Assembly: GCA_024233975.1 (NCBI GenBank)
Contig: JACKOX010000017.1
Coordinates: 1-62,248, forward strand
DNA: 62,248 bases
Origin: Rhodanobacteraceae bacterium
GTDB lineage: Bacteria > Pseudomonadota > Gammaproteobacteria > Xanthomonadales > Xanthomonadaceae
Direction of reading: 5' to 3'
Shown: positions 16,986 through 29,200 of the stretch, piece after piece
Numbering within the stretch: the first letter of the stretch is position 1
Layout: each line of letters starts with the position of its first letter
Translations under genes and position numbers: made by a program
Notes under the pieces: model-generated
Told to the model about the DNA's origin: nothing
Database searches by the model: none
The model's input: only the letters and a program-made list of their open reading frames with translations

Positions 16986-17184
16986 GGTCCCTGTGTTCCT
17001 TATTCGGATGGCGGTTCCCCCTCAGCCGCCAAGTCTAGAAGTGGCGTCGGGCGCTTCCATGGGCCGATGGTTGGCGAACTTCGGACAGGATCGGTCGTTT
17101 TCGGGGCTTTTGCCGTTTGCTGCGGTGCGGTAGTCTCGTCGGCCAACTGCGGCGACCGCCGCGCTCCCGCTATCTCCGGTAACC

Positions 17185-19781
<2,597 letters not shown>

Positions 19782-19785
<4 letters not shown>

Positions 19786-20312
19786 GTCGTATCTCCATGA
19801 CGCCACGTCACCTGTTCCGAATCGCCGCCATCGCGATGCTGCTTCCGCTGCTGTCGGCCTGCGGCTTCCACCTGCGCCAGTCGCAGGCACTGCCGGCCAC
19901 GCTGTCGCCGCTGCGTATCGAGATTGCCGACCCGTACAGCGGCCTCGGCGCCGATCTGGGCGAGGCGCTGCGGCAGTCCGGCCTGACCCTGAGCGAGGGC
20001 GCGGAGTCCGGACCGGTGGCGCGCCTCCGAATCAGCAAGGATTCGGTGGGCCTGACGCCGCTGACCATCGGCACCAGCGGCCGCGTGCAGGAATACGCGC
20101 TGCGCTACGTGGTCGAAGTCAGCCTGACCGACAAGGACGGCAAGGTTGTCCTGCCGAAACAGGAAATCGAGCTCAGCCGCGACTACGCCTTCGACACCAC
20201 GCAGTCGCTGGGTTCGCCGGGCGAAGAAGAAGTGGTGCGCGAGGAACTGTCGCGCGACATGGTCGCAGCGATCATGCGCCGCATCGAGGCCGCCGCCCGG
20301 CCATCGCCGTGA
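19782..20312 (+). CDS. lptE: LPS-assembly lipoprotein LptE
   Basis: 176 residues. Lipoprotein signal ending in lipobox LLSACGFHLRQ (Cys about residue 27), then the LptE fold (LRIEIADPYSGLGADLGEAL; ARLRISKDSVGLTPL; YALRYVVEVSLTDKDGKVVL; SRDYAFDTTQSLGSPGEEE). It sits in the outer membrane as the plug and partner of LptD for LPS insertion. A second ATG at 19797 is also possible. Position between leuS and holA is the conserved gammaproteobacterial order. Confidence 0.95.
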
Positions 20313-20325
20313 GTCGCCAACAACC

Positions 20326-21363
20326 ATGAGCGGCGACGCACTGGCCCGACTGCTGGCGGCTGATCAGCTTCCATCCGTCTGCCTGCTCTGCGGCAGCGAG
20401 CCGCTGCTGCTGCTGGAAGCCGCCGATGCCTTCCGTGCCCGCGCGCAGGCATTGGGCTACAACGAACGTCAGGTCATGGACGTCGAGGCACGCTTCGACT
20501 GGAACGAATTGCACGCCGCCGCATCGGCGATGTCGCTGTTCGCCAGTCAACGTTTGCTGGAGCTGCGCCTGCCCACCGGCAAGCCGGGTCGCGAAGGCAG
20601 CGACGCGATTCGCGAATACTGCGAGAACCCGCCGCCGGACACGCTGCTGCTGATCCTCGCCGCCGACTGGAGTCGCCAGCACGAGGGCGCCTGGAGCAAG
20701 GCGGTGGCCAAGGTTGGCATGCAGCATCAGATCCAGGCGCTGAAACCGGGCCAGCTGCCGAGCTGGATTCGTGACCGCCTGCGTTCGCATGGCCTGACCG
20801 CCACGCCCGATGCCGTTCAGGCGCTGGCCGAGCGGGTGGAAGGCAATCTGCTGGCCGCAGCGCAGGAAGTCGACAAGCTGGCGCTGCTGTTGCGTCGCCC
20901 GGATGGCAGCATGGAGGACGGCGCCATCGACGCGGAGCGCATGCTGGACCTCGTTGCCGACAGCGCGCGCTTCGATGCCTTTGGGCTGATGGACGCCGCG
21001 CTGGCTGGCGACACCGCGCGCAGCCTGCGCATGCTGCGTGGCCTGCGTGCCGAGGGCGCCGCGGTTCCGGCTTTGCTTGGCCCCGTCAGCTACGCGCTGT
21101 CGTCGCTTGCCGAAATCGCAGCAGTGCAGGAAGCCGGCGGCAACGTCGCCCGCGCCATGCAGCAGGCGCGGATCTGGGAATCCAAGCAGCGCGTCTACCG
21201 GGAGGCGCTGGGTCGTGCCTCGCCGCGTCACTGGCAGCGCGCGCTGGCCGATCTCGGTCGCGTTGATCGAATGTCCAAGGGGCGGGAGTTCGGCGACGCC
21301 TGGCTGGGTCTGGAACGCCTGCTCACCGCCATCGCCGCGCCACAGGCCGGCATCGGGCCGTGA
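20326..21363 (+). CDS. holA: DNA polymerase III delta subunit
   Basis: 345 residues from the ATG at 20326. Clamp-loader delta subunit that opens the beta clamp. Seen: SVCLLCGSEPLLLLEAADAFR at the N-terminus, VMDVEARFDWNELHAAASAMSLFASQRLLELR (clamp-binding region), LLILAADWSRQHEGAWSKAV and IQALKPGQLPSWIRDRL. The C-terminal collar helices contain ARFDAFGLMDAALAGDTARSLRMLRGL. The stop overlaps the GTG start of nadD. Confidence 0.94.
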   Translation: MSGDALARLLAADQLPSVCLLCGSEPLLLLEAADAFRARAQALGYNERQVMDVEARFDWNELHAAASAMSLFASQRLLELRLPTGKPGREGSDAIREYCENPPPDTLLLILAADWSRQHEGAWSKAVAKVGMQHQIQALKPGQLPSWIRDRLRSHGLTATPDAVQALAERVEGNLLAAAQEVDKLALLLRRPDGSMEDGAIDAERMLDLVADSARFDAFGLMDAALAGDTARSLRMLRGLRAEGAAVPALLGPVSYALSSLAEIAAVQEAGGNVARAMQQARIWESKQRVYREALGRASPRHWQRALADLGRVDRMSKGREFGDAWLGLERLLTAIAAPQAGIGP

Positions 21364-22064
21364 GCGAGCTGCACATCGTTTTCGGCGGCACCTTCGATCC
21401 GCCGCATAACGGACACATCGCGCTGGCTCTGGCCGCGTCGGAACGATTCGGCAGCGATGTCTGGCTGATGCCCAACGGCCGGCCGCGCCATCGTGTTGGT
21501 CCTCAGGTCGACGCGGAAACACGCGCGGAACTGGTGGAGTTGGCAATTGCCGATCACCCGAAACTGCATATCGACCGCCGTGAAATCAGCGGCGTGGTTA
21601 CTGGAGAACTCAGCGGTTACAGCGTCGACACGCTGGAAGCACTACGCCGCGAACTCGGGCCGGAGCAGCCCATCGCCTGGCTGCTTGGCGCCGACAGCTT
21701 CCGCAGCCTCCACCAATGGCATCGCTGGGAGCGCCTGGGCGAGCTGACCCACTTCATCGTCGTCGAACGCCCCGGCGAAGCTCTCGATGACCTCGATCCA
21801 GAGCTGGGCGCGTGGGCCAACGGTCGCTGGCGTGACCATCCGAGCGCCCTGGCGAAGGCATCAGCCGGCCTGCTGTACCGTCTGCCATTCACCCCGCGCG
21901 GCGAATCCTCAACCGCGATCCGGCAGCGCCTCAAAGCCGGCGACGATTGCAGCGACGTGCTGCCAGCCGCAGTCTCCGCCGACATTCGGCATGGCGATCT
22001 TTATGGATCTGGTACGGCGGGGTCAGCAAGCTCACTCCAATCCGACCAAGGAAATGAGCTATGA
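21360..22064 (+). CDS. nadD: Nicotinate-nucleotide adenylyltransferase
   Basis: 234 residues from a GTG start that overlaps the holA stop (GTGA). Transfers AMP to nicotinate mononucleotide in NAD synthesis. Motifs: GGTFDPPHNGHIALAL (nucleotidyl-transferase HxGH site), DVWLMPNGRPRHR, WLLGADSFRSLHQWHRW and the C-terminal GESSTAIRQRLKAG (ISSTxIR-type). The family usually ends soon after a DIRxHGLY-like segment. Here that segment is DIRHGDLYGSG, followed by about 15 extra residues (TAGSASSLQSDQGNEL) that run into the start of the odd gene at 22061. The end of nadD may thus have been altered by an insertion. Confidence 0.94.
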   Translation: MSELHIVFGGTFDPPHNGHIALALAASERFGSDVWLMPNGRPRHRVGPQVDAETRAELVELAIADHPKLHIDRREISGVVTGELSGYSVDTLEALRRELGPEQPIAWLLGADSFRSLHQWHRWERLGELTHFIVVERPGEALDDLDPELGAWANGRWRDHPSALAKASAGLLYRLPFTPRGESSTAIRQRLKAGDDCSDVLPAAVSADIRHGDLYGSGTAGSASSLQSDQGNEL

Positions 22065-22795
22065 AGAATTGGCTTGCAACAGCTATCTCTGGACTGATCG
22101 TCAGCCTGTCGATGGTGGCGAGTGCCGAACCAACCGGTTTGGCCTTGTGTGAGTTGCTCACCAAAACTCCACGTTACGATGAGGAAAATTCGGAGCGTGT
22201 TGAAACCAAGGGGCTGTCCTTTCTCGTTCCGCGGGGGATGAAAGAGGAGGAACTGGAGAGTGTTGATTCGGAAAGCCACCGTTGGAAACAAGATGAACTC
22301 GAAATCGGCTATGGCGGCAGTAACACGCGGCCAATTGCTGGCGTCGAACTGACTTGTGATCTTGGCGCCGTCGGCGGGGTGACAAAGTTTGTGTTGTCGG
22401 AGAACGGTCGTTGGCTCGCAGCAAGCTTTCCCGATGCCCTTGAAGACTCGAGGAGCCACACCGTTGCAGTTGGGACAGCTGACCGCGGTGAAGCTCTTCG
22501 GATTCTTCGATGGCTTTTGGAATCCACCAGGTTCGTCAATAAGGCAGAGAATCTGGTGATTGAGACCGTATCGCGTGATCTCAGCTCGTTCCAGTACCGG
22601 AACGAAATTGGAGACATTCGGACAGGAAAGCTCGGTGACACGGTTACCCGTGACTTCGGACGGGTGGATCGCATTGGTGAATGTGCGGTCGAAGTGACGG
22701 AACTCCTGCCAGACGGTGCCGGAGGCTGGGAAAAGTTTCCGAGAGTCATTCCGGTCATGGCCAAAGGCGAAAATTGCAGTCCCTCGAGTCATTAG
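22061..22795 (+). CDS. Exported hypothetical protein, atypical composition
   Basis: 244 residues, start overlapping the nadD stop by four bases. Signal peptide WLATAISGLIVSLSMVASAE. The mature part is beta-rich (GLSFLVPRGMKEEELESVDS; WKQDELEIGYGGSNTRPIAG; VTKFVLSENGRWLAASFP) with two cysteines early (LALCEL, VELTCDL) and one late pair (GECAVEV, GENCSPSSH). I recognise no family. Its DNA is clearly less GC-rich than both neighbours, and it splits the usual nadD-rsfS pair, so it may have been acquired. A periplasmic location is expected; function unknown. Confidence 0.7.
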   Translation: MKNWLATAISGLIVSLSMVASAEPTGLALCELLTKTPRYDEENSERVETKGLSFLVPRGMKEEELESVDSESHRWKQDELEIGYGGSNTRPIAGVELTCDLGAVGGVTKFVLSENGRWLAASFPDALEDSRSHTVAVGTADRGEALRILRWLLESTRFVNKAENLVIETVSRDLSSFQYRNEIGDIRTGKLGDTVTRDFGRVDRIGECAVEVTELLPDGAGGWEKFPRVIPVMAKGENCSPSSH

Positions 22796-22981
22796 AAGCC
22801 TTGCACCCGGTGATTCCCAAGGAGAGCGGGTTGACTTCACGGTTGCCTCTGGCCAGACAAAATACAGGCCGAGATAATCGCAAGGTAGCGTCCCCTGATT
22901 CCCGGCAATCGGCCCGCTGGAGCGCTATACTGGCGCCGGGTCAGGGCCTTTGGGGCCGGCCCATTTCGCCACTGCGACAGG

Positions 22982-23431
22982 ATGGATCGTTTGACCGCAA
23001 CGCGCAGCACCACTTCTCCGGCGACCGCCAAGGTCACCGCACTCCGCCAGACCGAAGGTCTGCTCAGCCCTGAACAGCTGCTGGAAATCGTCCGCGACGC
23101 GGTCGGCAACCTGAAGGCCAACGACGTCGTTGAAGTCGACGTGCGCGGTCGCACCAGCATTGCCGACTTCATGGTGATCGCTTCCGGTACCTCCAGCCGC
23201 CACGTCAAGTCCATCGCCGACGAGGTCATCAAGCAGGCCAAGCAGGCCGGCATGATGCCGCTGGGCGTCGAGGGCGAGCGCGAGGGCGAGTGGATCCTGG
23301 TCGACCTCGGTGACGTCCTGCTCCACGTCATGCTGCCGCGCACCCGCGAGTTCTACGGGCTGGAGCGGCTGTGGTCGGTGGATGGTGACGCCGAGGCCGA
23401 GCACGCCGACAGCGAGTTCGAGCCCGCCTGA
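22982..23431 (+). CDS. rsfS: Ribosome silencing factor
   Basis: 149 residues. RsfS/YbeB/Iojap protein that binds L14 on the 50S subunit and blocks subunit joining in starvation. Core: LLEIVRDAVGNLKANDVVEVDVRG, IADFMVIASGTSSRHVKSIADEV, EGEREGEWILVDLGDVLLHVM and TREFYGLERLW. N-terminal 25 and C-terminal 15 residues are extra and polar. A TATACT at 22926..22931 in the 186-base gap upstream could be a -10 box; a matching -35 is not obvious. Followed by rlmH as in most proteobacteria. Confidence 0.95.
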   Translation: MDRLTATRSTTSPATAKVTALRQTEGLLSPEQLLEIVRDAVGNLKANDVVEVDVRGRTSIADFMVIASGTSSRHVKSIADEVIKQAKQAGMMPLGVEGEREGEWILVDLGDVLLHVMLPRTREFYGLERLWSVDGDAEAEHADSEFEPA

Positions 23432-23468
23432 CGGCGGCTCGTTCCGCTGACACCTCGGTCGGGCCAGC

Positions 23469-23939
23469 ATGCGCGCCTGGATGCTGGCAGTGGGGACCGG
23501 CATGCCCGACTGGGTGGAGGCCGGCTTCGCCGAATACCGCAAGCGGCTGTCGCACTGGCTGCCGCTGGAACTGATCGAGATCTCTCCCGGTGACCGCGGC
23601 AAGGGCCGCGACCCGCGTCGTGCCTGCGAGGACGAGGGGCAGCGCCTGCTCGACGCCTGCCCGAAAAGTGCCGACCTCATCCTCCTCGACGGCCCCGGCC
23701 GCGCGCACAGCAGTGAATCGCTGGCCAAGCGCATGGAGCACTGGCGCATGCACGGTCGCGACCTGGCCTTCGCCATCGGCGGGCCGGAAGGCTTCACGGA
23801 CAGCGTGCGAAGGGTGGCTACCGAACGCTGGTCGCTGGGTGCGGCCACGCTGCCGCATCCGCTGGTACGGGTGATCGTCGCCGAGCAGCTATATCGCGCC
23901 GCCAGCATCCTCGCCAACCACCCTTATCACCGCGGATGA
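23469..23939 (+). CDS. rlmH: 23S rRNA pseudouridine-1915 N3-methyltransferase
   Basis: 156-residue SPOUT methyltransferase acting on pseudouridine 1915 of assembled 70S ribosomes. N-terminal MRAWMLAVGTGMPDWVEAGF, middle LILLDGPGRAHSSESLAKRM, SAM-binding FAIGGPEGFTDSVRR, and C-terminal HPLVRVIVAEQLYRAASILANHPYHR with the invariant tyrosine-histidine end. Full length. It follows rsfS by about 37 bases. Confidence 0.96.
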   Translation: MRAWMLAVGTGMPDWVEAGFAEYRKRLSHWLPLELIEISPGDRGKGRDPRRACEDEGQRLLDACPKSADLILLDGPGRAHSSESLAKRMEHWRMHGRDLAFAIGGPEGFTDSVRRVATERWSLGAATLPHPLVRVIVAEQLYRAASILANHPYHRG

Positions 23940-24062
23940 AGCGGCGAGGAATAGCCACTTTCCCGTCACGTTGTGAACGGGAGCACGGTGGCCCTGCAAA
24001 TTCCTCCGTCGCGCAACGAAAGTCGAACAATTTCGTGAGCTTGGCTTGCTAAGCTTCGGGAT

Positions 24063-24650
24063 ATGTTGCATTTGGCCTCCCAATCACCCCGACGCCGCGA
24101 GCTGCTTGACCAGCTCGGCCTGCGTTATGGCGTGCTCGACGTGTCGGTCGAGGAGGTTCGTGCGGCCGACGAGCCGCCGCAGAGCTACGTCAGTCGCGTG
24201 GCCCGCGAGAAGGCCGGAGCCGGCTTGCTGTCGCTGGGCGGTGATGCGGCAGCGGTGGTTCTGGGCGCCGATACCGAAGTGGTGCTCGGTGACGAAGTGT
24301 TCGGCAAGCCGGCCGATGCCAGCGAGGCTGCCGCCATGCTGCGCCGCCTGTCTGGACGGACCCACCAGGTGATGTCCGCGGTCTGGGCCGTGAGTGCTGG
24401 CCGCGAAGCACACCGTTTCCAGATATCCGACGTGCGCTTTGCCGAGCTCGGCGAGCACACGATCAACGCTTACTGCGCCGGCGACGAGTGGCGCGGCAAG
24501 GCCGGTGGCTATGCCATCCAGGGCCGCGCCGCTGCCTTCATTGCCGACCTGCGCGGCAGCTACAGCGGCGTTATGGGCCTGCCGCTGTTCGAGACCGCCG
24601 CGCTGCTCGAAGAATTTTCCATTGAAATACCTTTCCGGGGTGCTGTTTGA
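24063..24650 (+). CDS. Maf nucleoside triphosphate pyrophosphatase
   Basis: 195 residues. Maf family (YhdE-type, dTTP/UTP pyrophosphatase), a house-cleaning enzyme. Signature SQSPRRRELLDQLG at the N-terminus, GADTEVVLGDEVFGKP (catalytic Asp), FAELGEHTINAYCAGDEWRGKAGGYAIQGRAAAFI and GSYSGVMGLPLFETA. A TAAGCT at 24050..24055 lies only seven bases before the ATG, so a short or absent leader is possible. The stop overlaps the TTG start of the RNase G gene. Confidence 0.92.
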   Translation: MLHLASQSPRRRELLDQLGLRYGVLDVSVEEVRAADEPPQSYVSRVAREKAGAGLLSLGGDAAAVVLGADTEVVLGDEVFGKPADASEAAAMLRRLSGRTHQVMSAVWAVSAGREAHRFQISDVRFAELGEHTINAYCAGDEWRGKAGGYAIQGRAAAFIADLRGSYSGVMGLPLFETAALLEEFSIEIPFRGAV

Positions 24651-26155
24651 GTGAGGAAATACTGGTCAATGTGACCCCGCGTGAAACCCGCGTCGGCGTT
24701 GTCGAGAACGGCATGCTGCAGGAGGTGCACATCGAGCGCACCCAGCGTCGCGGCTATGTCGGCAACATCTACCGTGGTCGCGTGATCCGGGTGATGCCCG
24801 GCATGCAGGCGGCCTTCGTGGACATCGGCTTGGAGCGCGCGGCGTTCCTGCATGCCTCCGACATCCTGCGTCCGCCGCCCGCGGTGACCTCGGAACCGGC
24901 GGGCACCAATGGCGATGGTGATACATCGGTCAGCGCAACGCCGCCCGCACAGCCGGCGATCAGCGAGCTGCTGCATGAAGGGCAGGCGGTCACCGTGCAG
25001 GTAGTCAAGGATCCGATCGGCAGCAAGGGCGCGCGGCTGACCACGCAGCTGAGCATTCCGTCGCGCTACCTCGTGTTGCTACCGCACAGCGCGGTGCTGG
25101 GCGTGTCCGTGCGCATCGAGGATGAAGCCGAGCGTGCGCGCCTGAAGGAAGTGCTTTCCGATTCCACCGGCGAGAACGGCCCCGGCTACATCGTTCGCAC
25201 CAATGCCGAGGGGCAGAGCGAAACCGCGCTGAAGGAAGACCTCGACTACCTCGCCAAGGCCTGGTCGGTGGTGGAAAGCAACGGTCGCAATGCCGAGATC
25301 GGGCAGTGCGTCTACGAAGACCTGCTGCTGCCGCTGCGTGCGCTGCGCGACCTGATGCACGATGGCGTGGAGAAGGTACGCGTCGATTCGCGCGAGACCT
25401 TCGAGCGCATGCAGACCTTTGCGAAGCAGTTCATGCCGGAGCTGGTCGAGCGCATCGAACACTATCCCGGCGAGCGGCCGATCTTCGACCTGTATGGCGC
25501 CGAGGATGAAATCCAGCGCGCGCTGCACAAGCAGGTGCCGCTGAAGTCCGGCGGCTACCTGATCGTCGACCAGACCGAGGCGATGACCACGGTGGACGTG
25601 AACACCGGTGCATTCCTCGGTCATCGCAACCTCGAGGAAACCGTATACCGCACCAACCTCGAAGCCGCCCAGGCCGCGGCGCGCCAGCTGCGGCTGCGCA
25701 ACCTCGGCGGCATCATCATCATCGACTTCATCGACATGGTCGACGAGGAGCATCGCCGACAGGTCATGCGCCAGCTGGAGAAGTCGCTGACGCGCGACCA
25801 CGCCAAGACCACGGTGTACGAATTCTCGCCGCTGGGCCTGATTGAAATGACCCGCAAGCGCACCACCGAGAGCCTGGAACGCCAGCTCTGCGAGCCCTGC
25901 AGCCAGTGCAATGGGCGTGGCGTGCAGAAGACGCCGGAGACGGTCTGCTATGAAGTGTTCCGCGAGATCACCCGCGCCGTGCGACAGTTCGAGGCGGAGA
26001 CGCTGATGGTGATCGCATCCCCGGTGGTGGTGAACAAGATCCTCGACGAGGAGTCGGCAGCAGTGGCGGAGCTGGAGGAATTCATCGCCAAGACCATCCG
26101 CTTCCAGGCGGACGAACAGTACGCGCAGGAGCAGTACGACGTGGTGCTGGTCTGA
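24647..26155 (+). CDS. rng: Ribonuclease G
   Basis: 502 residues. RNase E/G family endonuclease for 16S rRNA 5' maturation and mRNA turnover, short form without the RNase E scaffold. N-terminal ILVNVTPRETRVGVVENGML and an S1 domain (GNIYRGRVIRVMPGMQAAFVDIG), then the 5'-sensor and DNase-I-like catalytic part with DVNTGAFLGHRN and IIIIDFIDMVD (metal-binding aspartates). The zinc-link cysteines appear in QLCEPCSQCNGRG. It starts at TTG inside the maf stop (TTGA), which implies coupled translation. I see a small acidic/Pro-rich insert in the S1 region (residues ~78-105). Confidence 0.94.
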   Translation: MSEEILVNVTPRETRVGVVENGMLQEVHIERTQRRGYVGNIYRGRVIRVMPGMQAAFVDIGLERAAFLHASDILRPPPAVTSEPAGTNGDGDTSVSATPPAQPAISELLHEGQAVTVQVVKDPIGSKGARLTTQLSIPSRYLVLLPHSAVLGVSVRIEDEAERARLKEVLSDSTGENGPGYIVRTNAEGQSETALKEDLDYLAKAWSVVESNGRNAEIGQCVYEDLLLPLRALRDLMHDGVEKVRVDSRETFERMQTFAKQFMPELVERIEHYPGERPIFDLYGAEDEIQRALHKQVPLKSGGYLIVDQTEAMTTVDVNTGAFLGHRNLEETVYRTNLEAAQAAARQLRLRNLGGIIIIDFIDMVDEEHRRQVMRQLEKSLTRDHAKTTVYEFSPLGLIEMTRKRTTESLERQLCEPCSQCNGRGVQKTPETVCYEVFREITRAVRQFEAETLMVIASPVVVNKILDEESAAVAELEEFIAKTIRFQADEQYAQEQYDVVLV

Positions 26156-26231
26156 CCAGCACTGCCGGAAGACAGGGGCAGCAGGACCGGATGATGGATC
26201 GTGACGCGCAGGCCATGACGAGGCCGCAGCC

Positions 26232-29200
26232 ATGACGCCGTGGCGACGCCGCTGGCGGCGGCTGCGCCGCGTGGTCGTGTACGGCATCGCCGTGCTCGTC
26301 ATCCTCGTTGGCGTGCTGATCGCCACGGCCAGCCAGCTGCTGCCGCTGGTCCGTGAGCATCCGCAGGAGATCGCCGACTGGCTGAGCAAGCGCAGCGGCA
26401 AGGCGGTGGATTTCCAGCTCGGTGATGCGGTTTGGACCCGTCGTGGTCCGCTGATCACGCTGGATGGCCTGCGCATCGGCGAAGGCAAGGGCGCCATCGA
26501 GGTTGGCCGCGCGCAGCTGCTGGTCAGCGTGTACTCCGGGCTGCTGCCGGGGCGGGCGCTGACCGAACTGCATCTGCGTGGGCTCGAGCTGAAACTTCGC
26601 GAGTCGGAAGACGGGCAGTGGTCGCTTGGCGGCTTCGGCGGCAGCAGTGGCAAGGGTGGCGACGGCCTGCGCAGCCTGCAGGGCCTCGGTGAAATCCGCA
26701 TCGATTCCGCACGCCTGACCGTGGACAGCGCGGTCAGCGGCCTGCACTACGAACTGGAGCGCATTGACGCACGCCTGCTGGCGCTGGGTGGCCGCGTGCG
26801 TTTCGGTCTCAGCGCCTGGCATGACGAACCCGCGCCATTGCGCATCGCCGGTGACTTCGATGCGGAATTGCAGAACGGCGAGGTCTACGTCGGCGGCGAT
26901 GAGCTGCCGCTTGCGCCCTGGCTGCAGGGACTGACGCCAGCCGGCATCGGGTTGGCCGAAGGTTCCGGACAGATCGGCGTGTGGGCCAGCGTGGAAGCGC
27001 GCCGCATCATCGTGGCGCGTGTGTCGGCGGATGTGTCGGGGCTGTCGCTGTATGGCGTCGACAGCCTGCAGCTGGACAGCGGCGAGATCCAGCCGCGCAG
27101 TGGTGTCGACCGGCTGCGCATCCAGGCGCGCTGGCGGCGGCAGGCCGATGGCTGGCAGCTCGATGTGCCGATGCTGCGCATCGACGACGGCGATCGCGAC
27201 TTCGCTGGCGAGTCGATTCACCTGCAGCGTTCGGAGGAAGGTTTCACGGCGCAGGTCGCCAAGCTGGAGCTGCAGCCGCTGCTGTCCACGCTGATGCTGT
27301 CCGGCAAGCTGTCGCCGCACCTGCGCGAATGGCTGTATTCGGCACTGCCTTCGGCCGGGATCAGTGGGCTCACCTTGCGCTGCGACGCCGACATGGCCTG
27401 CGCCGGCCAGGCGCAGCTCAACGACCTCAAGCTGGCGCGCCTGCGCCGCATTCCGGGAGTCGACGGCGTTTCCGGTCGCCTGGATTTCGATGCCGATGGC
27501 GGCCAGTTCCACTTCGATCCGGCGCCTTTCCATTTCGACGCCCGCGGCCTGTTCCGCGGCGCGCAGCGGGTGGTGGCGGACGGCGCCGTCAGCTTCTGGC
27601 GCAGCATGGCCGGCTGGCGGGTTGGCACCGACAGTTTGAGCCTTGCCGCGGAAGACGTTGGCGTTCGCGCCAAGGGCTGGATCGAGCTGCAGGATGATGG
27701 CTCCAAGCCGCGTGTCGATCTGTATGCCGAAACCGCGCCCGGACCGCTCAGTGCGGCCGGCCAGTTCTGGGTGCCGCGCAAGATGCCGGAGAAGGTGATC
27801 CGCTGGCTCGACCAGGCGCTGGTCGATGGTCGGACTGGTCCGGGGCACCTGCTGATCCAGGGCGACTTCGACGACTGGCCGTTCCGCTCGCCGGAGCAGG
27901 GCCGCTTCGAGGCGGTGGTCGAGCTGGACGATGTGACGCTGGATTACCAGCCTGGCGACTGGCCGCGCGCCGAGCACCTCAACGGCACCGCGCGCTTCCT
28001 CAACGAGGGCATGGAAATCGTCGTCGGCGCGGATATCGCTGGCGTCAGGGTCGCGCGCGCCGTCGGCGGCATCGACAACTTCCGCGAGGCGCGCCTGAAG
28101 CTGGACATCCAGGGCGAGGGCAGCGGTGGCCGCCTGCTCAACCTGCTGCATCGCAGTCCGCTGGAACGCCGCTACGGCGATCAGATGCAGGGGCTCAGCA
28201 TCGGCGGTCGCGGCAAGGTGGCGGTGAACCTGGACATTCCGTTCAAGTCCGAGCTGGGCGAAAAGCGGGTGAACGGCCGCGTCGATCTCAGCGGCGCGGA
28301 CATGGCGTCGACGCAGTGGGGCATCGAGTTCAGTGCCGCCAGCGGGCGCGTCGAGTTCAGTGACGAAGGCTTCCTCGCCTCCGAGCTGCGCGTGGGCTAT
28401 CGCGAGCAGCCGGCCAGCCTGAGCATCGCGGTCGGCGGCTTCACGTCATCGCCTGACCTGGCGGTGGAAGCGGCGCTGCGCGGTCGCTTCGATGTCGATG
28501 GCCTGCTGGCCGAGGACGACAGCACGCTGTGGCTGCAGCCCTACCTGGATGGTTCGGCCGACGTCGCCATCCTGTTGAGTGTCGCCCAGGACGCGCCAAC
28601 TGAAGGCGGTGATCCCAAGGCAACGACGCCGGGCGAAACCCGGCTGCGCCTGCGTTCGGACATGGTCGGCGTCGAAACCCACCTGCCGGCGCCGCTGAAA
28701 AAGGCAGCCACGGCGCGGATGCCGGTGGACATGAGCATGGACCTGCCGGCGACCTGGCTCGATCTCCGACTCGGCGGGCTGATGCACCTGCGCGGTCGTT
28801 TCCCGGCCGCAGGCGGCCTTTATGGCACGGCCGTTTTCGGTGGTGGCGATGCGCCGCCGGCGGATGGTGTCGAGGGACTGCACGTGAACGGCTCGGTGGC
28901 CGTGCTCAATGCCGCGGGCTGGGTAACGGTGGCATCGGGCGAAGGTGAGGGCACCGGGCTTCGCAACGTGACGCTCGATGCCGGCCAGCTCGATCTGCTG
29001 GGTCGGAGCTTTGCCGACACACGGCTGGACGTCGCGGTGGACGACGCCGGTGACAGCAGCGTGCACTTCAGTGGCGCCGCGCTGGAAGGCAATGTCGAGG
29101 TGCCCGGCGCCAGCCTGCCGACGCGCGGAATAACCGGGCGCTTCGAGCGCCTGTACTGGCCGTCCTCGGACGTCACGCAGTCCAATGCCGTGCTGGCCAG

